From the NCBI RefSeq assembly GCF_003946335.1, contig NZ_RHNX01000010.1, forward strand, positions 19,786 to 83,785: a DNA stretch of 64,000 nucleotides, in the 5' to 3' direction. The notes beneath the pieces were generated by a model, which saw nothing but the letters and a program-made list of their open reading frames with translations, was not told where the DNA came from and did not search any database. Within the stretch, counting starts at the first letter, position 1, and each line of letters opens with the position of its first letter. Of the stretch, positions 58,420-64,000 are shown piece after piece. The translations under genes were made by a program, and so were the position numbers. This DNA comes from Levilactobacillus fujinensis. GTDB taxonomy: Bacteria > Bacillota > Bacilli > Lactobacillales > Lactobacillaceae.

Positions 58420-59760
58420 TCAATCGTCAATTTGCTTGCCGGCCGCTAATTTCTGTTGCACAATCAGGAGATTAACCCCAATGTAAACCAGCACGACGAT
58501 TCCGGTCATGGCGTAGACGGGGCCAGCGGATACATGTTGGAAGAAGATGCTGTAAAATGCGGTACCCACGGGAACCGCCAGCTGCATCAGCGTCCCAAAC
58601 GTTGACCCTACGCGCCCGAGCAATTCAGTGGGCACGGTCATTTGCATGTAGACGGACATTGGCGTGTTGACGAAGGCTAGTGTCAGTCCTACCAGTAGGG
58701 CCCAAATGACCAAGATTAAGACCAATTGGGTGTCGGGTAATGTGCTCATGAAGAGCATTCCCAGGGCAAAGATTGCCCCGCCGACGACCATTGACAGACG
58801 CAGAATCGTCAACAGAACGCGTTTGAACGTTGGCAACATAGATAAGACCAAGTTACCAACTAGAATTCCGGCAGCGAATCCACTCATGACCACACTTAGA
58901 CTCGTATTGCTCATGTGGCGAGTCTGCACAATGGCGTATGGTAAGCCGACGTCGACCGAGCTAAAGAGAAAGTTCAAGAAAACCCCCATGATAACCACGG
59001 AACGGAGCGTAAACCGATTCCAGATATACCGTAACCCGACCTTGAATAGCTGCCACTGGGTCTGGGCCGGTTGGGTTGCTGACTTTACCGCCCCTGATTG
59101 GCGTGGTTGATCTGACTGACTCGTTTGATCGGCAGGAGTGGCAGCACTGACTTCTTTCGTTTCAGCGGCCTTTAGTGGATGAAAGCGCATGGAAAGTGTA
59201 ATCAACCACACACTAATTTCGGCAGCAATTTCAACTCTAACGATACCGTCAAAGCCGATCATCCCGTACAGTGCAGCGGCTAACACTGGCGAAATCAGCT
59301 GAATACCGGCAGTCGCGGCCTGTTCGATGGTGGCTAACGTCTTGATATGGTTATCATTGACCAATTCATGAATCGACGCGGTGAACCCGGTATTGGTGAC
59401 CTTATCGCAACAGGCAATAAACGTTAAGACTAAAATGGCAAGCAACATTTGATTCGCAACACGATCGGCCAATAAGGCATACACAATATACGCACCGATG
59501 TCTAAGGCCTTACTGGTTAAAATCAAGGGCTTGTGATGACCCCGGTCAATCAGGTTCCCAACAGGAATCATCAACAAGAGGCCCACAATGGGATAGATGA
59601 TCGATCCTAACCCAAAGCTCAATGCAGAATGGGTCGTGTGTAGGAGCATGAGGCCTAAGGCAAAACCAAAGGTGTCACCGCCTAAGGTACTGATAATGTC
59701 ACTGCTAGCCGCCCGCACGATTTGAATCACAGACTGGCGATTGGTAATTTGAACTTCCAT
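58420..59760 (-). CDS. MFS transporter, probable drug or metabolite efflux
   Basis: A 446-residue major facilitator with 12 predicted helices and a long charged central loop (about residues 200-235, PADQTSQSDQPRQSG). Motif A is seen as NLIDRGHHKP after helix 2. It fits the MFS_3/enterobactin-exporter-like group of multidrug exporters. GGGGG is followed by the ATG at 59760. It is divergent from an Rgg regulator across 105 bp, and probably controlled by it. Confidence 0.85.
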   Translation of the reverse strand: MEVQITNRQSVIQIVRAASSDIISTLGGDTFGFALGLMLLHTTHSALSFGLGSIIYPIVGLLLMIPVGNLIDRGHHKPLILTSKALDIGAYIVYALLADRVANQMLLAILVLTFIACCDKVTNTGFTASIHELVNDNHIKTLATIEQAATAGIQLISPVLAAALYGMIGFDGIVRVEIAAEISVWLITLSMRFHPLKAAETKEVSAATPADQTSQSDQPRQSGAVKSATQPAQTQWQLFKVGLRYIWNRFTLRSVVIMGVFLNFLFSSVDVGLPYAIVQTRHMSNTSLSVVMSGFAAGILVGNLVLSMLPTFKRVLLTILRLSMVVGGAIFALGMLFMSTLPDTQLVLILVIWALLVGLTLAFVNTPMSVYMQMTVPTELLGRVGSTFGTLMQLAVPVGTAFYSIFFQHVSAGPVYAMTGIVVLVYIGVNLLIVQQKLAAGKQIDD

Positions 59761-59796
59761 GACGGTTCCCCCTTCAAGTTATTAATCTAATTCTAA

Positions 59797-59825
59797 TTGA
59801 TTTCTCATCAAAAGTTCCGTATAAT
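59797..59825 (+). promoter_or_regulatory. rgg promoter
   Basis: TTGATT (59797-59802), a 17-nt spacer and TATAAT (59820-59825). A perfect 20-bp palindrome starts at the next base. Confidence 0.85.
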
Positions 59826-59845
59826 ATGTGGCAAATTTGCCACAT
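59826..59845. promoter_or_regulatory. Perfect 20-bp palindromic operator
   Basis: ATGTGGCAAATTTGCCACAT is its own reverse complement. It follows the rgg -10 box directly and lies 20 bp before the start codon, where a bound dimer would block transcription. Rgg autoregulation is the likely meaning. Confidence 0.75.
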
Positions 59846-59865
59846 TGCTTAGGGGGCCATTTCTC

Positions 59866-60756
59866 ATGGAAGAACTCGGTACTACCATCAAACAAATCAG
59901 ACAAGCTAAGGGTCTGACGCAAAAAGAAGTTTATTCAGGCATCGTCTCGCGCTCATTCGCAACCCGACTGGAAAATGGCGATCACGACGTCACGGCAACT
60001 AAACTCTTTGAAATTTTAGAGCGACTGGGCGTCTCTGCAGACGAATTCCGCTTCATTCAAAACGACTACCGCCCAGACGACGGTGAAATTCTTCGCAGTC
60101 AGGTCATGTTGGCTTATGACCAGCAGAACTTTCCGCAACTTAGTCACTTAGCACAACGCTACGGTCAGAGCAAAAATCCCGCTGAACGTCGAATAGCGAC
60201 GATTGCAGCGGTCCTTCTGACAGCCTACAGTCACCGACATGCCACGTTAACTAGCGATATGGATCACCTGTGGCAACAGATTATGTCCACCAAATCCTGG
60301 ACGCTACAGGAAATTCGGATGGGCCCCATTTTGATGGCGCTGATGGGCTTCAAGGACGCTGCCGTGTCGGAAACGATTCGTAAAATGCATCAAAGTTGTG
60401 ACCGGTATGTATCCGAACTGACCGATCCCTTTCACGTGATGGATCTGCGACTATCGTTCGACCTGGTAGCCCTACAGGTACTCCTCAGTCACCGTGACTA
60501 TGCTCAGGCCCGGGCGTTTAAAACGGAACTAATGACTGGTCATCTCGAACAGCTCACCAGCGAAGGTAACCTGACGCTCCAGCTCTGCCTGTGTATTTGG
60601 ACCTGGTTCTTTGGTGATTCGTCGACTGCGGACCAACAGGCCAGTCTACTACGCCAGCTGAAGGTTGCGCGGATTGATCCGGGGATTCGGGCCATCCTGA
60701 GCTCTTGGCAACAACAAGCAAAACGCTATCATTTGAAATTGGCGGACAAAAAATAG
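59866..60756 (+). CDS. Rgg/MutR-family transcriptional regulator
   Basis: A 296-residue regulator with an N-terminal XRE helix-turn-helix (TIKQIRQAKGLTQKEVYSG, then RSFATRLENGDHDVTATKLF as separate helices) and a long helical repeat domain of the type that binds short peptides in streptococcal Rgg proteins. The ATG at 59866 follows AGGGGG. No obvious short hydrophobic peptide gene was seen next to it, so peptide signalling is only a possibility. It is divergent from an MFS exporter. Confidence 0.88.
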   Translation: MEELGTTIKQIRQAKGLTQKEVYSGIVSRSFATRLENGDHDVTATKLFEILERLGVSADEFRFIQNDYRPDDGEILRSQVMLAYDQQNFPQLSHLAQRYGQSKNPAERRIATIAAVLLTAYSHRHATLTSDMDHLWQQIMSTKSWTLQEIRMGPILMALMGFKDAAVSETIRKMHQSCDRYVSELTDPFHVMDLRLSFDLVALQVLLSHRDYAQARAFKTELMTGHLEQLTSEGNLTLQLCLCIWTWFFGDSSTADQQASLLRQLKVARIDPGIRAILSSWQQQAKRYHLKLADKK

Positions 60757-61002
60757 TCGCTTTCCTTCTTAGAATCATTAAATTTAACCACACAACGGCT
60801 ACTAGAGATGTTATCTGCTGCGGTTGATTTTCCGGCGATTTTATATTTTTCAACTTCTAAATTAGGCTCATGACTGTGATGAGAACACACTTGGACATTG
60901 CCTCATATCGTCGTTCATCTCTTGCCAACCCTTCTAATTTATTGTCCCACAACGACTAGCTGGAAAAGTGCTACACTAAATTTAAGAAAGCTGGTGACCG
61001 CA

Positions 61003-61518
61003 ATGGCCGCGGATCGGTTAACGGAACATTGGGATATTTATAATCGGCAACTACAAGTCGTGGGGCGCCGCCAACGAAGGGAAACGCTACGCCCGGGCGA
61101 ATACCATTTGGTGGTCGACGCCTTCATTTTTCATCCAAATGGTCAGGTTCTTCTTCAGCAACGGACGGCAGACAAGCTGAACTTTCCCAGTTGTTGGGAC
61201 TGTTCGGTTGGCGGGTCCGTCCTCGCCGGTGAGACGATTGTGGCCGGCATGCACCGGGAAATGCACGAGGAGTTGGGGTTAGAGTTGCCAGTGACCGCAA
61301 CGGATAACTACTTCTTACGCACCTATAGTCACTGGATCGAAGCATGGTTCGCATTTAAAACAACGACGCCCTTGGATGGTCTCACCCTCCAACAATCGGA
61401 AGTTCAACGTGCCGCCTTCTTCTCCCCTGCAGCAGCCCACAACCACCTTGAACAGATTGGTTTCAACGCCTACGCGCTGGAACTTCGGCGGGCATGGGAA
61501 CATCTCAATCAAAAATAG
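61003..61518 (+). CDS. Nudix hydrolase (YfcD/IDI-like)
   Basis: A 171-residue Nudix protein. The Nudix box reads GGSVLAGETIVAGMHREMHEELG, here residues 69-91 or so, with all catalytic acids (given in parts: GGSVLAGE, REMHEELG). The group related to YfcD and type I isopentenyl diphosphate isomerase has the same HLVVDAFIFHPNGQVLLQ entry. ATG 61003 follows GGTGA; the longer open frame upstream is non-coding. An extended -10 (TGCTACACT) lies at about 60968-60976. The substrate is unknown. A terminator follows immediately. Confidence 0.87.
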   Translation: MAADRLTEHWDIYNRQLQVVGRRQRRETLRPGEYHLVVDAFIFHPNGQVLLQQRTADKLNFPSCWDCSVGGSVLAGETIVAGMHREMHEELGLELPVTATDNYFLRTYSHWIEAWFAFKTTTPLDGLTLQQSEVQRAAFFSPAAAHNHLEQIGFNAYALELRRAWEHLNQK

Positions 61519-61551
61519 GCGACAGCCGCGATGGCGGTGTCGTCTATTTTT
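61511..61551. terminator. Terminator of the Nudix gene
   Basis: AAAAATAGGCGACAGCCGC pairs with GCGGTGTCGTCTATTTTT with one mismatch. It overlaps the last codons of the gene. Confidence 0.85.
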
Positions 61552-61692
61552 GAATCGTCCGGTAAAATTTCGATACACGCCAATAAGTCATCCATGATGA
61601 TTGTGCTCCTTCGAGTCCTAAATTATATTTAGTGTGCCCATTTCCTTTTGTGCCGACAAGTAAAAAGAACCGATTAGTTATCCGGTCCGCAC

Positions 61693-61944
61693 TTACTTAT
61701 GATGACGATTTAACGCCCAACTGAGGCCGATTGCTCCCACTAAAGTTGCCCCCAACCAAGTTAATTCGATTGTCTGGTGACGTCTAGACTGGGCGGTTAC
61801 CCGGTGAATACTCGTGGTTACGCCCCGCTGAGTCCCAGGTGTTGTTTCTATTTGCGTTGCTTGTGCTGCCACGCCCCCACTCCCCAGTAAGGTCAGGCTC
61901 AGCATGAGTGCAACTAGTCCCTTCATCATCATTTTTCTCGTCAT
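61693..61944 (-). CDS. Small exported protein with degenerate sorting tail
   Basis: An 83-residue protein. A signal peptide (KGLVALMLSLTLLGSGG) ends near AQA at residue 27, followed by a short Thr-rich mature part and a C-terminal hydrophobic helix with a basic end (LTWLGATLVGAIGLSWAL, NRHHK). The tail aligns with that of the upstream LPQTAE protein (SWLGA against TWLGA), but only QTIE remains of the sorting motif. Its ATG stands 2 bp after the upstream stop codon, so translation is coupled. It may stay membrane-anchored. Confidence 0.7.
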   Translation of the reverse strand: MTRKMMMKGLVALMLSLTLLGSGGVAAQATQIETTPGTQRGVTTSIHRVTAQSRRHQTIELTWLGATLVGAIGLSWALNRHHK

Positions 61945-61946
61945 GA

Positions 61947-62549
61947 TTACGCCCGATCTCGACGCCGAGAAACCCGCCAGCCAGTCAATGTTAGTGCCGC
62001 CATCAAGGCCCCCAACCAAGAAAGTTTGGAGCGTGCTTCGGCGGTTTGAGGCAGAATCTCACTGTCACTACGCGTGGTCCCAATCGTATTGCCTTCCGCA
62101 TCGTAAACGTTCGTCGTGACACCGACGGAACCGTTGTTGGCGCGCGTGGTGCCGATCATTTTATCATCAGCACCATAGACTTTACCCGTCTCATCCGCAT
62201 CACGCGTGGTACCGACTACTTTACCATCCGGATGGTAAACGTTGCTGGACTCGTCGGCGTCGCGAGTCGTCCCAATAACTTTGCCATTAGTCCCGTAAAC
62301 CTTACCGGAGTTGTCCGCATCGCGGGTGGTACCAATGACCTTACCATTAGTTCCGTAAACTTTATTGGACTCATCGGCGTCACGAGTCGTCCCAATAACT
62401 TTGCCATCAGTACCGTAGACATTCGCCGTCACCTTAGCCGACTCACTGCCAGATGACGGTGTCGCCGCGTAACTCGTTTTCGTCCCCCAGAACCCAATTC
62501 CCATTAAAGCCAGAGCAATAGCAACCCCAACCCGGTTCAACTTCTTCAT
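61947..62549 (-). CDS. Sortase-anchored repeat protein (LPQTAE)
   Basis: A 200-residue surface protein. The signal peptide covers residues 1-28. Five exact-period 20-residue repeats begin at residues 43, 63, 83, 103 and 123 (unit NVYGTDGKVIGTTRDADES), and a sixth, diverged, at 147. The sorting signal LPQTAE is at 166-171, followed by a hydrophobic helix and RRRDRA. LPQTxE is the usual lactobacillus sortase A motif. The repeat resembles short beta-strand units (YD/Rhs-like), but binding partners are unknown. It is first in a two-gene unit. Confidence 0.85.
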   Translation of the reverse strand: MKKLNRVGVAIALALMGIGFWGTKTSYAATPSSGSESAKVTANVYGTDGKVIGTTRDADESNKVYGTNGKVIGTTRDADNSGKVYGTNGKVIGTTRDADESSNVYHPDGKVVGTTRDADETGKVYGADDKMIGTTRANNGSVGVTTNVYDAEGNTIGTTRSDSEILPQTAEARSKLSWLGALMAALTLTGWRVSRRRDRA

Positions 62550-62820
62550 AATACTTCTCCTTCACCCGTGAGCTATATTCTTAACACTTCATATACTATC
62601 AAATATACATAGCCATTGCCATAAAAACTCTAGCTACATTCAAAATGGGAATAACTGGCGGTTAAGTCTGACTGAGTTTTAACTTATTCAGAAACATAGT
62701 TGTCGTATTTATTAATATTACGAATCTATTTCGGTTAAAGACTGGATTAAAATATTCAGTTTGACTCGATCACCACTGGGACCTTTCCTATTCCGTTGAC
62801 ACCCACAGTTGTAATAAAAA
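62550..62820. other. AT-rich divergent intergenic region
   Basis: Holds the upstream region of the LPQTAE gene. No clear -35/-10 pair for it was identified with confidence, and no gene or repeat is seen. A plus-strand promoter follows at 62824. Confidence 0.4.
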
Positions 62821-62823
62821 GGC

Positions 62824-62852
62824 TTGCATTTCTGAACGTACGTTCGTATAAT
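62824..62852 (+). promoter_or_regulatory. SOS-type promoter with LexA box
   Basis: TTGCAT (62824-62829), a 17-nt spacer and TATAAT (62847-62852). The spacer contains GAACGTACGTTC (62834-62845), a perfect match to the Gram-positive LexA/DinR operator GAACNNNNGTTC, extended by G at the right as in CGAAC-N4-GTTCG. A bound LexA would cover the promoter. Confidence 0.88.
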
Positions 62853-62874
62853 ATAACTTACAGAGGTGATGACC

Positions 62875-63126
62875 ATGGAACAACGCGCTCTAACCGGCAA
62901 CATTATTAGCGATCCGAAAGTTTTAAAGATGTCGCCCATTCTACTCTTCGTCAAAATTGCTGATACACGCAGCGGCCAACTGATTAATTGTCTCGTCCAT
63001 AAGCATGGTCTAAACTTTCTCTATCAGGCCACCTTGGGTAGCCAGATTGCGGTTTACGGCCACTACAATCTACGTAAGCAGTTCGTGATTGATAAATTCA
63101 TGATCAATGCGCAGGTATCCGCATAA
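62875..63126 (+). CDS. Small OB-fold, SSB-like protein under LexA control
   Basis: An 83-residue protein that resembles a shortened single-strand binding protein: LTGNIISDPKVL at the start is like the first strand of SSB, SPILLFVKIADT like the core strands (FxIA), NCLVHKHGLNFLYQ and GSQIAVYGHYN like the GDxVxVxG segment, and KQFVIDKFMIN like the last strand. It lacks the acidic tail of SSB. AGAGGTG lies before the ATG at 62875. Its SOS-type promoter suggests a job in DNA damage. The family name is not known to me; the OB-fold call is by pattern only. Confidence 0.7.
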   Translation: MEQRALTGNIISDPKVLKMSPILLFVKIADTRSGQLINCLVHKHGLNFLYQATLGSQIAVYGHYNLRKQFVIDKFMINAQVSA

Positions 63127-63154
63127 CAAATTTAACGTTAAACGGCAGTAACCG

Positions 63155-63190
63155 CCAAAATCAAAGTGTGATTTTGGGAGCTGATTTTTT
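63155..63190 (+). terminator. Terminator of the OB-fold gene
   Basis: CCAAAATCA pairs with TGATTTTGG (63155-63163 and 63169-63177), with TTTTTT shortly after. Confidence 0.75.
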
Positions 63191-63205
63191 AGGATTAATT
63201 CGGTT

Positions 63206-63397
63206 CTAATTGCCATTTCCCCCACATTTTGCGACCGCCATATACACCCCCGCGATTAAGCCAACGATTCTACAGTGAGAATATCCATCGTGATTGAAGT
63301 AAATTGCAACGTTTCCGCGCTCTTTCAAAGTTAAATGGTGACCCTTGGGACGATTCATGGTAAGCTGTTCTTGCATCAAGACGAAAACCTCTTTCAT
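63206..63397 (-). pseudogene. Possible transposase N-terminal remnant (IS30-like)
   Basis: A 63-codon frame whose middle, RPKGHHLTLKERGNVAIYFN followed by DGYSHCRIVGLI, resembles the N-terminal helix-turn-helix of IS30-type transposases (LT-x-ER-x-x-I-x-x-Y-x-x-x-G-x-S-x-x-x-IA). The frame then degenerates and stops; nothing of the catalytic domain follows. Inverted repeats of an insertion sequence were not found. The call is tentative. Confidence 0.35.
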
Positions 63398-63535
63398 TGT
63401 TTGTGTAGGAACTCCAATGATACCTGAGATTTACGTCTTGGTGTATTTATTTTGTCCCAAATTCTAAGTGGCTACCTTGATTATAAAATTCGCCGCAAAC
63501 TTTTTTTGAGATTCTAGTGCATTCTAGTGGATACT

Positions 63536-63583
63536 AAAAATAGGAACCGTGCCGGAATGCTGTTCCAGCGCGGTTCCTATTTT
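63536..63583 (-). terminator. Terminator after tRNA-Thr
   Basis: AAAATAGGAACCG pairs with CGGTTCCTATTTT and GGAA with TTCC inside. It lies 28 bp past the tRNA 3' end. Confidence 0.85.
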
Positions 63584-63610
63584 GCAAAACGGTTCTAATT
63601 CGTACTAATA

Positions 63611-63683
63611 AGCCGCTTATTGGATTTGAACCAACGACCTCTTCCTTACCATGGAAACGCTCTACCTTCTGAGCTAAAGCGGC
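63611..63683 (-). tRNA. tRNA-Thr (GGT)
   Basis: Minus-strand cloverleaf: acceptor GCCGCTT / AAGCGGC, D arm GCTC...GAGC, anticodon arm TTTCC-ATGGTAA-GGAAG with anticodon GGT, T arm ATTGG-type with GGTTCAAATCC. CCA is not encoded. The discriminator base is U. It has its own promoter downstream of the 5S terminator. Confidence 0.95.
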
Positions 63684-63691
63684 ATACTGTC

Positions 63692-63720
63692 ATTATCACC
63701 GTTTTTGATAATAATGACAA
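63692..63720 (-). promoter_or_regulatory. tRNA-Thr promoter
   Basis: Minus-strand TTGTCA (63715-63720), a 17-nt spacer and GATAAT (63692-63697), with the tRNA starting 8 bp further on. The two boxes are also inverted repeats of each other (TGTCATTAT / ATAATGACA). Confidence 0.7.
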
Positions 63721-63722
63721 AT

Positions 63723-63750
63723 AAAAAAGAACCCAATCACTGGGTTCTTT
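63723..63750 (-). terminator. Terminator of the rRNA operon
   Basis: GAACCCA pairs with TGGGTTC; on the minus strand TTTTTT follows. It is 6 bp past the 5S rRNA end. Confidence 0.85.
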
Positions 63751-63755
63751 CCGTC

Positions 63756-63872
<117 letters not shown>

Positions 63873-63948
63873 CTATAAGAGAACTTCTTCCCTCAAAACT
63901 AGATATTAGTCAATTATTTCCTTTTTGAGAACACCACGTTTTACAACT

Positions 63949-64000
63949 TGGTTAAGTCCTCGACCGATTAGTACTGGTCCGCTCCACGCCTCACGGCGCT
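63949..64000 (-). rRNA. rrl: 23S ribosomal RNA, 3' end (partial)
   Basis: Minus-strand text GGAGCGGACCAGTACTAATC and GGTCGAGGACTTAACCA is the conserved 3' end of 23S rRNA. The gene continues beyond the right edge of the window. Confidence 0.93.

Noticed and set aside
62060..62430. Regular 60-bp direct repeats resembling a CRISPR array
   Set aside because: The repeats are continuous without unique spacers and are in frame with a secreted LPQTAE protein, so they are coding repeats.
63206..63600. A complete insertion sequence near the rRNA operon
   Set aside because: Only an N-terminal transposase-like remnant is visible, with no catalytic domain and no inverted repeats.

Overview
The window is a low- to mid-GC Firmicutes chromosome segment, almost certainly from the Lactobacillaceae. 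The reasons are the Bacillus-like housekeeping gene order (metG-tatD-rnmV-rsmA-veg-ispE-purR-glmU-prs), a class II HMG-CoA reductase, a T-box in front of trpS, an LPQTxE-type sorting signal, frequent TTG starts and AGGAGG ribosome binding sites. A Levilactobacillus- or Lactiplantibacillus-like species would fit, but the species cannot be fixed from the sequence alone. Most genes lie on the minus strand, ending at the right edge in the 3' end of a 23S rRNA gene, a 5S rRNA gene and tRNA-Thr.

Layout. 0-7 kb: pyrG with a complete CTP-sensing attenuator, rpoE (delta), a DUF1934 gene, then a plus-strand run lipL-HD phosphohydrolase-HAD phosphatase. 7-12 kb: an orphan HigA-like antitoxin, a small membrane protein, and purR-glmU-prs. 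12-15 kb: a metal ABC importer (znuA-znuC-znuB) behind a near-perfect Zur-type palindrome, then an alpha/beta hydrolase. 17-22 kb: a beta-glucoside module (GPH permease, ROK repressor, GH1 6-phospho-beta-glucosidase, ROK kinase) controlled by cre sites. It has a second, divergent promoter that now drives no recognisable gene. 23-32 kb: UDG-like protein, ispE, an AT-rich foreign-looking membrane gene, veg, rsmA, rnmV, tatD, metG. 32-38 kb: GH2-MFS-GH43 with a divergent AraC regulator. 38-45 kb: DUF72, a four-gene unit mvaA-HExxH protein-sirtuin-membrane protein, Ppx/GppA, and trpS with its T-box. 45-57 kb: HelD, GNAT, a secreted protein, a frameshifted membrane gene, a cell-surface amidase, an ABC exporter and a CPA2 antiporter. 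57-63.5 kb: a disulfide-reductase-like flavoprotein, MFS, Rgg, Nudix, two exported proteins (one with an LPQTAE anchor and 20-residue repeats), and a small OB-fold-like protein behind a perfect SOS box.

The intergenic spaces carry most of the unusual structure. A mosaic family of MITE-like elements with AAGGTTGAAA-type terminal inverted repeats occurs about fifteen times, twice with clean 7-bp target duplications and often beside a gene terminator. A second element, a roughly 112-bp palindrome bounded by GTGGGAC, sits between stop codon and terminator hairpin of three minus-strand genes in the same order each time. A third region is a 270-bp tandem duplication. One site is a recombinant between the first two families.
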